Shown: positions 7,753 to 15,949 of the stretch, one piece after another
Numbering within the stretch: the first letter of the stretch is position 1
Layout: the number at the start of each line of letters is the position of its first letter
The notes under the pieces: model-generated
Seen by the model: the letters and a program-made list of their open reading frames with translations, nothing else
What the model was told of the DNA's origin: nothing
Databases searched by the model: none
Source: G713 sp034717835
GTDB taxonomy: Bacteria; Chloroflexota; Anaerolineae; B4-G1; SLSP01
DNA: 44,229 nt
Assembly (NCBI GenBank): GCA_034717835.1
Contig: JAYELZ010000129.1
Location: 1 to 44,229 of the forward strand
Reading direction: 5' to 3'
Translations under genes and position numbers: made by a program

Positions 7753-9048
7753 ATGAATTTAGCAGCATTAGAACACGATCTACGTACTTATCGCCCGGCG
7801 GGCATGGAAAGTTTCCCCAGCAATTATGTCTGGCCGCGCTACGAGGGCCTCTCGGTGGGGAATATCCCCGCGACCATTGCCCAACTACTGGGAGCCAGCA
7901 CGGCTAACATACTCCCGCCGCTGCGCGCCGACTTGCTGGCGGGATTGGACGAGGACGTCCGGCGCGTGGTGCTGGTCATCCTGGACGGGCTGGGCTGGGA
8001 ACAGCTCCAACGCATGATGGCCGAGGACGAGGGATTGATTTTTCATCAACTGCAGGAGCGGGGACGGCTATTGCCCTTGACCTCCATCTTCCCCTCAACC
8101 ACCGTTAACGTCTTGAGCACGCTGCGCACCGGCGCGCCCCCCATCCGGCATGGGCTGCTGGCTTATGAACTCTACCTGCGCCAGTGGGCCACGGCCGCCG
8201 AGTGCATCTCCTTCTCCCCCATCGTGGATCGCGGCTCGGCGGCCCTGGTGGAGTGGGGCTTGAACGCGGAGAACTTCTTACCCGTCCCCGCACTGGCCAA
8301 CCAACTTTCCATTCAAGGAACGCTTACCTATCAAGTGATCTCCCATCATATCAAGAGCAGCGCGTTGAGCCAGATGTACTTCCGGGGCATCCGTGAAGTG
8401 TACGGCCACTTCTCCGCCTCAGATTTCTGGTTGACGGTGCGGCGGGCACTGCATGAACATCACGCGGAGCGTTGCTACATTTCGGCATATTGGAGCGCGG
8501 TGGATACACTGGCTCATGTCTACGGCCCCCGCCACGAGTCTGGGCTGAATGAAGTGCGCTCGCTCTCCTACCTGCTACGACGTACTTTCTTGGAAGGCTT
8601 ATCGCCGGCAGATCGCGAAGGGACGCTCCTGTTAATCACCGCCGATCATGGACAGCTCGAAACTCCCGTGGAGAAAGCCATCATCCTGACGGAACATCCC
8701 GAGCTAGCCAAACTGCTCACCTTGCCGCCGGTAGGGGAGGCGCGCGCACCTTTCTTCTACGTCCGGGGCGGCGATCTGGAAAAGGCGCGCGCGTACTTGG
8801 AAGAGCATTTTGGAGAGCAACTTATCTGCCTGGATCGGCAGGCGATACTGGATAGCGGTCTTTTGGGGCCGGGCGAACCTTACAGCGAAGTTCCCCACCG
8901 GCTGGGCGACCTAGTGGCAATTACCAAAGGTCACGCTACTTTTGTCCGCACCGAGGAGGATGCCAAGCGGCTACCGGGTCGTCACGGGGGGTTGATGTCA
9001 CAGGAAATGTTGGTACCATTCTTCGCCGTGCGCTTGGAAGATTTGTAA
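7753..9048 (+). CDS. Alkaline phosphatase-superfamily phosphodiesterase
   Basis: 431 residues, nucleotide pyrophosphatase/phosphodiesterase type (PF01663-like). Metal and nucleophile motifs in order: VVLVILDGLGW (first metal Asp), FPSTTVNVLSTLRTG (nucleophile Thr region), SAYWSAVDTLAHVYG (metal Asp/His), LLITADHGQLETP (Asp-His pair) and GRHGGLMSQEMLVP (last His). Hydrolyses phosphodiester or phosphoanhydride bonds; natural substrate unknown. No clear signal peptide, so probably cytoplasmic. Start backed by GAGGAAGGA upstream; 29 bp after menA, so co-transcription is likely. Confidence 0.85.
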   Translation: MNLAALEHDLRTYRPAGMESFPSNYVWPRYEGLSVGNIPATIAQLLGASTANILPPLRADLLAGLDEDVRRVVLVILDGLGWEQLQRMMAEDEGLIFHQLQERGRLLPLTSIFPSTTVNVLSTLRTGAPPIRHGLLAYELYLRQWATAAECISFSPIVDRGSAALVEWGLNAENFLPVPALANQLSIQGTLTYQVISHHIKSSALSQMYFRGIREVYGHFSASDFWLTVRRALHEHHAERCYISAYWSAVDTLAHVYGPRHESGLNEVRSLSYLLRRTFLEGLSPADREGTLLLITADHGQLETPVEKAIILTEHPELAKLLTLPPVGEARAPFFYVRGGDLEKARAYLEEHFGEQLICLDRQAILDSGLLGPGEPYSEVPHRLGDLVAITKGHATFVRTEEDAKRLPGRHGGLMSQEMLVPFFAVRLEDL

Positions 9049-9096
9049 TCCAACTAGGACGCAGATTCGCGCTGATGAACGCAGATAAAATAGAAA

Positions 9097-9101
9097 AAAT
9101 C
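9097..9101. repeat. Left target-site duplication AAATC
   Basis: Identical pentamer to 10648-10652 on the other side of the insertion sequence. Confidence 0.8.
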
Positions 9102-10647
9102 TGTATTAGTCAACAAGATAATAGGCATTGAGCCCCTGGGCATGGTTGAAAATGGTAGTAAAATTAGCGGTCATGGATAAAAAACGCACATACTTCCGAC
9201 CGACTACGGCCCAGCAACGTCGGCTACTATTTGAAACTGGGAAGAAACAGGCAATGCTTCTCTAGCCGGCCGGAAAGCCCGCGTAACCCGGAGGACATGC
9301 TACCATTGGAAAGAGCGATTTGAGCAAGAAGGGTATACTGGCTTAGCGAAGCCCAAGAGCCCTGCGCCCTACAAGCCTCATAAAACGTCTGTCGAGATTG
9401 AAGAACGAGTCATCAAGATGCGCCGGGAGCATGAGGACTGGGGCAAACGGCGCATTTCCGACGAGATGGCCAAGGCCCACAATTGGGTGCCGCTGGTTAG
9501 CCCGAACACCGTCAGGCGTATCTTGAGGGACGCTGAGCTATGGCCTAAGTGGCCAGAAACGGTCAAAAAAAGAGTCCGAAAATGTAGTTCGTACCGCCGA
9601 AACTCCTGGGCAGGCGCTGAATGTAGATTTATGCTTGGTGCCCGCCAGTCATGAGGCCGAACAGAAACCACCTGCGGTGAGCGGCTCTTCAGGGCGACTG
9701 ATCATTGAAAAACCTGCCGAGCCAGAAAGCGAACGCACATGGCCTGGCCGCGTGTTTGAAGATGGAAATCTGGACTACCGCCAGGCGAGGTTGCAGTTTG
9801 TGGCCGCTTCTCAAGCGCAGCCGGAGCAATCTACGAGTGCAGAAACGGCTGAAAACGATGCAAAGAAGTCGCTCAAAGCCCAAAAACGGGCCCTGCGACA
9901 GGAAGAAAGCGCCTTGAGGGAAGCTCGCCGAGTGATACGGCAGCAGCGCAAGCAAGAAGACGCCGCTTGGAAAACTCTCCGCGCCGCGCGCAGACAACAA
10001 CAGACTGAACCAGTCTCCCCGCAGCAACGCAAAGTGCAAGACGCATACTGGCGAGGTTTGCGTGTGCAACGCCGGGTAGTTCTGACAAAGCGCAAAGAAG
10101 AAGACCAGCAATGGCGAGAAGCACGCCGCGCCTTCCGAGAACGTTGGTCGCAGTTGCCAATTGTTACCTCCTGGATAGCCATCTTGGTCATTACTGATAA
10201 CTGCACGCGGCAATGTCTGGGATTACCCTTGTTTGTCACCGGGTCAAAAGTAACCGCCAAAATGGTTGTGGCTGCTTTACGAGTATTGTTACCGCCAGAA
10301 CTGCTCTTTCTAATCAGCGACCGGGACGTTCATTTTACTGCTAATGCTTTTCGAGCACTCGCGCAGCATGAAGAATTCATCCATGTGCTAATTGCTCGTC
10401 ATAGGCCGCAATCCAATGGGCTTGCCGAACGCTTTGTGCGTACTCTCAAAACGTGGCTCAAGGACAAGTTTTGGGGAAATGATCAGGAACTGGGTGCTCT
10501 ATTGGAGTTATTTCTGGCTGAGTACAATGACCGTCCACATCAAGGCCTATCAATTCCCGGTCTATCGCCGAATGAATTCGCCAACCGCATCTGGCTGCTG
10601 TGATTTACAGAAGATTTGCAGTGTACATTATCCTATTGACTAATACA
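9102..10647 (+). mobile_element. Insertion sequence, 1546 bp, with 21-bp terminal inverted repeats
   Basis: Left end TGTATTAGTCAACAAGATAAT (9102-9122) and the inverted right end (10627-10647) match at 19 of 21 positions. The element starts TG and ends CA. It is flanked by the direct repeat AAATC at 9097-9101 and 10648-10652, a 5-bp target-site duplication. The interior is one transposase gene broken by two single-base shifts. The insertion target is a short-word repeat (CGCAGATTCGCGCTGATG) just after the phosphodiesterase gene. The DDE/HTH layout suggests the IS481/IS3 superfamily; exact family not assigned. Confidence 0.88.
9173..10603 (+). pseudogene. DDE transposase with coiled-coil insertion, frameshifted
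   Basis: About 476 codons if repaired. Part 1 (9173 to about 9253) starts the N-terminal helix-turn-helix. A lost base near 9253 shifts the frame; part 2 continues SLAGRKARVTRRTCYHWKE and the second HTH region. A second shift at the A7 tract 9564-9570 returns to the first frame for the catalytic domain. Catalytic residues: Asp in LNVDLC, Asp in LISDRDVHF, Glu in NGLAERFVRTLK. Between the first Asp and the next core strand (WIAILVITDNCTR) lies an insertion of roughly 150 residues. It includes a long Arg/Glu/Gln-rich helical stretch (about 9840-10150) that looks like coiled coil. Probably inactive unless the indels are sequencing errors. Confidence 0.85.
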
Positions 10648-10652
10648 AAATC
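10648..10652. repeat. Right target-site duplication AAATC
   Basis: Identical to 9097-9101; together they mark the exact ends of the insertion sequence. Confidence 0.8.
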
Positions 10653-10713
10653 CTGTCGAAATGCAGATGGTAATGGCTCTTGTTTTAGAAGCGGAAAGAC
10701 AAATGCGTTCGCC

Positions 10714-11001
10714 CTAGGTTCGGGAGTGAGAACGACTGCCCTGCGCCAGTGCCCGCTCTTGCAACCAGAGGTTCGCCAAGCTCCCGGCGCTCAAGCCACG
10801 CGAGGCAGCCAACTCGCGCAGGCGGACTAGCAAGTCAGGGTCAATGGCAATGTAGTGGCGGCGCGAGCGGAGGTCAATACTGAATTCGACCTCCTGGGTC
10901 TGGTCATCGAAATTGGTCGCATCGTGTGTATCCCAAAACTCGGCTATTTCTTGGATGGAGCCTGCCTTGGAAAGGCTGCTCACATTAGTGTTTTTTGCCA
11001 T
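10714..11001 (-). CDS. CopG-family antitoxin (BrnA-like partner)
   Basis: 95 residues. The N-terminal half contains SIQEIAEFWDTHDATNF, the hallmark of CopG-type antitoxins (PF12441-like). The second half, YIAIDPDLLVRLRELAASRGLSAGSLANLWLQE, is a ribbon-helix-helix DNA-binding motif. It should neutralise the toxin encoded just upstream and repress their shared promoter. Its start overlaps the toxin's end by 17 bp, so the two are translationally coupled. The toxin-first order is the one used by brnTA loci. Confidence 0.85.
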   Translation of the reverse strand: MAKNTNVSSLSKAGSIQEIAEFWDTHDATNFDDQTQEVEFSIDLRSRRHYIAIDPDLLVRLRELAASRGLSAGSLANLWLQERALAQGSRSHSRT

Positions 11002-11272
11002 AGCGTTTTCTTTCCTCAGCGGTCATATCTCTGACGGTGATTATCAATGCTACATTACGTGGCTTCAATAGAAAGAACAGAACCAGATAACGCCCGCCTG
11101 TGGTTTGCCCAAAGGCGGCGTATAGATCCTCACCGGGCCGGTGCCCACGTTCCATAAAACGGACGTGAGGGTGTCCCAGCAACACTTCTTCCGCTTCGTC
11201 GGGCCATACCTGGTGTTTACGGAGAATTTTATCTTCAACTTCATCTAGCCAGATGATTTCTTGAATCTGCAT
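10985..11272 (-). CDS. BrnT-like toxin (RelE-fold ribonuclease)
   Basis: 95 residues. Resembles BrnT: I-IWLDEVEDKILRKHQVW at the start, then PDEAEEVLLGHP, a central GEDLYAAFGQTTGGRYLVLFF, and the C-terminal IITVRDMTAEERKRYGKK (the R-DM...ER..Y signature). BrnT toxins are ribosome-independent ribonucleases held inactive by the antitoxin. The ATG sits only 11 nt after a TATAAT box with no Shine-Dalgarno sequence, so the mRNA leader would be very short. The gene pair lies beside the insertion sequence in an accessory stretch. Confidence 0.8.
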   Translation of the reverse strand: MQIQEIIWLDEVEDKILRKHQVWPDEAEEVLLGHPHVRFMERGHRPGEDLYAAFGQTTGGRYLVLFFLLKPRNVALIITVRDMTAEERKRYGKKH

Positions 11273-11283
11273 CGTGTAAACTC

Positions 11284-11312
11284 ATTATAAGCGATTGTTC
11301 ATTAGTAGACAA
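11284..11312 (-). promoter_or_regulatory. Promoter of brnT/copG pair (TTGTCT-17-TATAAT)
   Basis: On the minus strand, TTGTCT (11307-11312) and TATAAT (11284-11289) are spaced by 17 bp. The predicted start point is about 4-5 nt before the toxin ATG at 11272. Confidence 0.7.
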
Positions 11313-11504
11313 GTAGTCGCGATTTCCAGAAGAGGAGCATAACTAAGGCACGCTAGAACTTTGAGACGTTGTTGGACTTGGATCCGTATCATTTGGTACT
11401 AGCGGCTCGCCGAGCGACGCCAGGTTGTGAGTTGCGCAAACCTCATCGACAAAATTAATGCCGTGAGCCGTTTCCTTGCCGAACGGTATCACTATCACAG
11501 ATAA

Positions 11505-13816
11505 TGGCACACCACCATTGAGCCGCTTGAAACATTTCCCATAGAGTCGGAGCAGCTTCTACGATTTCGCGATGAGTTTTACGCTGGCATTCAAGCAAAG
11601 TACGAGCATATTCTGGCAAACCTCGATTTTCCCCGCGAGCACAAGATCGCGGAGATATCCCAGGCGTTTCAAGAAAGAAACGTCGTCATTGTGCATGCTG
11701 CTTCGGGACAGGGTAAGAGCACTCTAGCGTACCGCTATCTCCACGACATGTACCCCGACAAGTGGCGTTTTGCTATCAAACGCGTGCAAGATGTCGAGCA
11801 TGCATTGAGTATCGCGCTGGCGCTCTCCGGATTTGCCAAAGCAGTGGAGGTGAAGGCCCTCTGATAGAATTTGTCTATTTGCTTACCCAGACAGAGACAC
11901 TGCAGCAGCGATTAGAAAGTCAGATGCAGCGCATTGGAGAAGAGGTGCGAAGGCAGCGAGCCTCTCCAGACGAGCTGCGGTTGCTATCCCTTGTGGCGGT
12001 AGCTTCAGTTTATGATGCACGATTACGAACCCGCGATGTCATCGCATCTTTGGAACTGCCGGCACCGAATTGCACGTTGGAGCAGTTTGAGCAGGAGTAC
12101 TTCTTGCGCCGCACAACTGAGGGGATGTATCTTGAGGGACTACATCCTATCCGTTCAAACATTCTCAGCTGTCTGTTGATTCAACCTGATGTCAATCCGT
12201 GGTTGGATATTGTCGCCCAAGCGTTACCGTTGATGCTTGAGGAAGACCTGGAAACCTTCATACTCCATGCTTGGGTGGATGAAGATTATCAAGCAGATCG
12301 TGACCACTTTCTCGATCTGGTGGTGTCCTTGCAACCCAGGACCTGGTCGGGTATTGCCGGTGTCCTTCGCTCCCTATTGTGGGTTGGTGCCTGGGAGTAC
12401 GTCGCGGACAACTGTGCGGTGCTGGATGCTGGTTGCAAAGAACTTGGTCCCGCGTGGTGGTTCACCATAGACCTCAACTTTGCCGCGCCCGGGGAAGGCC
12501 CAGAATTGGGCGAATGGTGGACAACTTTGGGGTCTCTAATTCCGCTGGAGCGCCAAGCAAGAATCAAAGCGATTCGAGAGGCTCAGACGCCCAAGAATGC
12601 ACTCTTTCAACGGTCTCAAGAGTGGTTACAAGCGTTGAGCACACCACCGACATCTCCTTCCGCGTCCGAGATTTGGCGAGAGGTTGCAGAAGTCTGGTAT
12701 TGGACTACTCGACTGACACCTGACAAGTCGGTCATTGATTGGATTCCCGAAAATCAGTTAGACGCTTCGGTAGCAGATATGCCTCTGGAGATCCTTGCGG
12801 ACCTGTCGTTCGCGCTGTACCTGGGTGACTCAGCATGGCATCAGGGATAGTTGGAAACTCATGAAGATACTCTATATCAGCGCTTGGCCAATCAAGAGAA
12901 CATCCTTGCTCTGGAGGAGGTGGATACAACACTCAAGCTCCACTTTATCCCTTCGGGGGATGTGGAGGGAGACCTCTCTGATCCCTTGCATGCTGAAACA
13001 ATAGCCAAAATCAATCTGGTGCGCAGATTGTTCCCAGGTCATGAGCACTATGGTGCTCAAGGCTACGGGTTCAAATTGGCGGGCATTGAACTACCACAAG
13101 GTGATAGCACTCGGAAAGAGGGAGTTCCAGTAACTGATCTGCTACCGAAATGGCTGACCTGGCTGAATGGTGTGGCTAGTAGTATTGCACGGCTTCGTTA
13201 TCGTCCTGATTCTTGGGCCGCTTTTCTGGGCATGATAGTCGAGACTCGTGGATTGATTGTTGACTGTCTGGATGAATTGAATCGAGGATTGATGAAGTTC
13301 TGTCAGCGTAATGGAGCCATCAATGTAGGTTTGAAGTATATTGATTTACAAGCATGGCGGCGCTGTTGGGAGCAATTAAGTGGGATGATGGACTTACCCA
13401 AATCCGCTGTAGATCCGTGGGGTTTCGCCAGTGAAACCGCTGACAGATTCTCCCTACAGACACTTGCGCAACAAAGACATGTGCCTACCGCGATTGCTCT
13501 TCAGAAGTATAAACTTTATCTTGAGGCACAGTGGGAGTATTTTGCATCAATCCGAAATTTCTTTGGCCAGGCTACTGCAGTCTGGCTCACTAACGCGTAT
13601 GCCGGAAAGCTGCATCCCAACGATCCGAAGAGAAGAATAATTCATGAAGCGCTGCAGGAACAAGGCGTAAAGACTGATCCGAATCTGCCCGTCTACAACC
13701 TCTTTGAGGGTAAGGAGCAACTGCCGGTATATCAACGGCGGTTCAAGGCGTTGTTTGGTCAGTACCTCGGCCATCTTTCTGACTTGATCTATCACCGCAT
13801 CTCCCTAAGTCTATAA
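11505..13816 (+). pseudogene. Decayed STAND-like P-loop NTPase
   Basis: Remnant of a large protein. Piece 1 (11505-11864) carries the Walker A motif in VVIVHAASGQGKSTLAYRYLHD, preceded by a helical segment (EFYAGIQAKYEHILANLDFP). The frame then changes near 11850, and GGEGPLIEFVYLLTQ follows only about 40 residues after the P-loop. The rest of the NTPase core, including any Walker B, is therefore missing, probably by deletion. Piece 2 (to 12850) and piece 3 (12851-13816) share one frame and are split only by a TAG at 12848. No intact start; sequence upstream of 11505 is stop-ridden. The architecture recalls STAND ATPases used in signalling or phage defence, but the sensor or effector part is not identifiable. 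Confidence 0.65.
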
Positions 13817-13831
13817 GCAACTGCTTATGCT

Positions 13832-14083
13832 CTTTAGTTTCCGCTAAAATCTTCAGCTCACTTTAGAAAAAGAACCCCACAGATAGGGTTTTTTCTGAAA
13901 CAAACCCATATATGCCCGTTATTCTTGTTTTTTACTACCTTTCTCAAAGTTGGGGGTAGCAAGATTTCCCAGAAGTTTGAGAAACTCGATTTTTTCTGTC
14001 TAAAAACAGCATTTTGAGTATGTTTTCACCAAAAACAAAGCCAAAAACGGTTTTTTTCTCACTCAAGTTAGCGGAAACTAAAG
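13832..14083. mobile_element. MITE-like element, 252 bp, 16-bp perfect inverted repeats
   Basis: CTTTAGTTTCCGCTAA (13832-13847) is repeated exactly inverted at 14068-14083. The hexamer TATGCT directly abuts both outer edges (13826-13831 and 14084-14089) and looks like a target-site duplication. The interior is AT-rich with T and A runs and has no open frame. It is a non-autonomous element sitting 16 bp after the NTPase remnant; no partner transposase with these ends occurs in the window. Confidence 0.75.
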
Positions 14084-14109
14084 TATGCTTATACTTTGTC
14101 TTTACGCCG

Positions 14110-14152
14110 TGTCAAGGGCCAATTTGGAGTTTCCCTCTCCACGCCCTTGACA
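14110..14152. repeat. Inverted repeat overlapping the padR -35 box
   Basis: TGTCAAGGGC (14110-14119) and GCCCTTGACA (14143-14152) form a perfect 10-bp inverted repeat with 23 bp between. The right arm contains the TTGACA -35 of the padR promoter. It may be an operator half-site pair or a divergent -35. Confidence 0.5.
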
Positions 14153-14175
14153 ACAGCAAAAAAAACGTGTATACT
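14147..14175 (+). promoter_or_regulatory. padR operon promoter (TTGACA-17-TATACT)
   Basis: Consensus -35 at 14147-14152, 17-bp spacer, TATACT at 14170-14175. Transcription should start near 14182, inside the palindromic region. Confidence 0.8.
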
Positions 14176-14184
14176 ATATCATAT

Positions 14185-14217
14185 CTTATATAAGTAAGGT
14201 CTGATATAATATATTAG
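14185..14217. promoter_or_regulatory. Palindromic operator candidates for PadR
   Basis: CTTATATAAG (14185-14194) is a perfect 10-bp palindrome. CTGATATAATATATTAG (14201-14217) is a near-perfect 17-bp palindrome. Both lie just downstream of the -10 box, where bound PadR would block transcription; PadR proteins commonly repress their own operon from AT-rich palindromes. Confidence 0.5.
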
Positions 14218-14241
14218 TTATATATAATAAAGGATGCCAGC

Positions 14242-15020
14242 ATGTCATTAAAACACGCCCTGTTGGGTTTCTTAAGCTACCAGCCCATGACCGGCTACGA
14301 TCTCAAGCAGCACTTTGATCGTTCCATCTATTACTTTTGGAACGCCAACCTCAGCCAGATTTACCCCACCCTGTCTAAGATGAAGGGTGAGGGCTGGCTG
14401 ACGATGGAGGTGGAATACCAGGAAGACCGGCCGAACCGCAAAGTTTACCACGTCACCACGGCTGGGCGTGAGGAATTGCGGCGCTGGCTGCAGGAGCCGG
14501 TGGCCGTAGCGCCGGTCCGCGACGCTTTTCTGATCAAAACCTTTTTCAGCGGACAACTCGCTAAAGAGAAAGTGCTTTCCCAGTTGCGCCACCATCTGAC
14601 ACTGCATCAGGAGCAACTGGCAGCTTATCAGGAGACGGTGCGGGGAACGATACAGCAGAGCATAGAGGCAACGGGGATGGAGCGGGATGGTCTTTTCTGG
14701 AACCTGACCCTGGATAAAGGCATAAAGTATGAGCAGGGATGGATCGAGTGGTGTNNNNNNNNNNNNNNNNNNNNNNNNNNNNNNNNNNNNNNNNNNNNNN
14801 NNNNNNNNNNNNNNNNNNNNNNNNNNNNNNNNNNNNNNNNNNNNNNNNNNNNNNTCAGGAGACGGTGCGGGGAACGATACAGCAGAGCATAGAGGCAACG
14901 GGGATGGAGCGGGATGGTCTTTTCTGGAACCTGACCCTGGATAAAGGCATAAAGTATGAGCAGGGATGGATCGAGTGGTGTCAGGAGGCGATTGCCGAGA
15001 TCGAGGCCCTGACCGGCTGA
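14242..15020 (+). CDS. PadR-family transcriptional regulator (interrupted by an assembly gap)
   Basis: Winged-helix regulator: SLKHALLGFLSYQPMTGYDLKQHF opens the PadR domain, followed by LSQIYPTLSKMKGEGWL (recognition region) and YHVTTAGREEL (wing). The C-terminal part is the PadR dimerisation helix bundle. The gap of 100 N at 14755-14854 lies inside the gene. The 127 bp before it (14628-14754) reappear exactly after it (14855-14981), so the gap and one copy are artefactual. Joining 14754 to 14982 gives an uninterrupted protein of about 184 residues ending ...EIEALTG. PadR repressors usually respond to small molecules such as phenolics or drugs. It heads an operon with two redox genes. Confidence 0.88.
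14628..14754 (+). repeat. 127-bp assembly overlap, copy 1
   Basis: Identical to 14855-14981 across the run of N. The length equals a common maximal assembly k-mer (127), which points to two contigs with overlapping ends scaffolded without merging. Confidence 0.85.
14755..14854. other. Scaffold gap (100 N), artefactual
   Basis: Placeholder between two contig ends that already overlap by 127 bp. Nothing is expected to be missing here. Confidence 0.85.
14855..14981 (+). repeat. 127-bp assembly overlap, copy 2
   Basis: Exact second copy of 14628-14754; see the entry for copy 1. Confidence 0.85.
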
Positions 15021-15045
15021 GAAAACAAATACCGGGAGGCTAAAA

Positions 15046-15930
15046 ATGAAAAGTAGGGTTACTATCAACAAGAAAACGTGTATCGGCTGTGGTTTGTGCT
15101 CCCAAGTGTGCAGCAAAAAGATACTCAAAATGAACCACGGGCAGGTGGGGGTGGTGGACTATCCCGATTGGGGATGCTGTCAGTGCGGGCTTTGTATGTC
15201 AATCTGCCCGACTCGAGCAATTCAGGTCGCAGGATTGAACTATGACGAGTTTGTCACCCTACCGGAAAACCAGGTTGATTTTGCATCTTTGGAAGCCATG
15301 CTCTCTTCCAGAAGGTCAATCAGGAGTTTCAAGGACAAGAGCGTCGAGCGCGGGGTTTTGGACAAGGTGATTCGAGCGTCAGCCATGACCCCCATCGGCG
15401 CGCCACCCACCAATGTCCAGGTACTGGTTCTAGATGAGAAGGAACATCTCAATGAGTTATACCAGGATACTGTGAGGTGTTGGAAAAAGTTGATGCAGTC
15501 AATGAAAAACCCGATATATCGGATTATATCGAAAAGGGTTGCCGGAGCCAACCAGTATCACGCATTGACACATCACGCTTTGCCCTCGGCAAGGGTTTGC
15601 TGCGAAAATGCCGATAACGGCAAGAATGACTTTACATTTGATGCCCCGGCTATCATCCTCTTTCACGGTCATAAACTGGGCGTCTGTGTCGTGGAGAATT
15701 GTTGGCTGGCCGCCTCGTATGCCACCATAGCGGCCCATTCTCTGGGACTGGGTTCGATATTCAGCGGCATGATCCCACCTATCGTCAATATGAATGTGGA
15801 TGTAAAGCACAAGTTGGGCATCCCTGACGAAAATGACGTGCAGAGTTGTTTGATACTGGGGTATCCGGCCGTGAAGTTCGAGCGGAAAATATCCAGAGAG
15901 CACCAAGAGGTACGGTATCTAAAGCGCTAA
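15046..15930 (+). CDS. Ferredoxin-nitroreductase fusion flavoprotein
   Basis: 294 residues. N-terminal 2[4Fe-4S] ferredoxin domain with two clusters of cysteines: CIGCGLCSQVC near residues 12-22 and CCQCGLCMSICP near residues 44-55. It is followed from about residue 80 by an FMN-dependent nitroreductase domain (LSSRRSIRSFKDKSV with the FMN-contacting RRS/R, later VENCWLAASYATIAAHSLGLGSIF). Such fusions pass electrons from ferredoxin-like carriers to nitro, quinone or similar acceptors. Start supported by GGGAGG upstream; 25 bp after padR and 19 bp before the next gene, so one operon under PadR control. Substrate unknown. Confidence 0.88.
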   Translation: MKSRVTINKKTCIGCGLCSQVCSKKILKMNHGQVGVVDYPDWGCCQCGLCMSICPTRAIQVAGLNYDEFVTLPENQVDFASLEAMLSSRRSIRSFKDKSVERGVLDKVIRASAMTPIGAPPTNVQVLVLDEKEHLNELYQDTVRCWKKLMQSMKNPIYRIISKRVAGANQYHALTHHALPSARVCCENADNGKNDFTFDAPAIILFHGHKLGVCVVENCWLAASYATIAAHSLGLGSIFSGMIPPIVNMNVDVKHKLGIPDENDVQSCLILGYPAVKFERKISREHQEVRYLKR

Positions 15931-15949
15931 TGATAGAGGAGCTACGACA

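Noticed and set aside
9564..9571. Programmed -1 frameshift at the A7 tract of the transposase.
   Set aside because: The change needed is +1 (one A less), not -1, and a second, opposite shift near 9253 also has to be explained; mutation or sequencing error is simpler.
9689..10213. Minus-strand open frame of 174 codons inside the insertion sequence.
   Set aside because: It is antisense to the Arg/Glu-rich part of the transposase, has an odd composition and no recognisable motif.
11330..11504. Possible minus-strand small gene (VIVIPFGKETAHGINFVDEV in one frame) upstream of the NTPase remnant.
   Set aside because: It lacks a start and overlaps the reading direction of the NTPase piece; more likely chance openness in decaying sequence.
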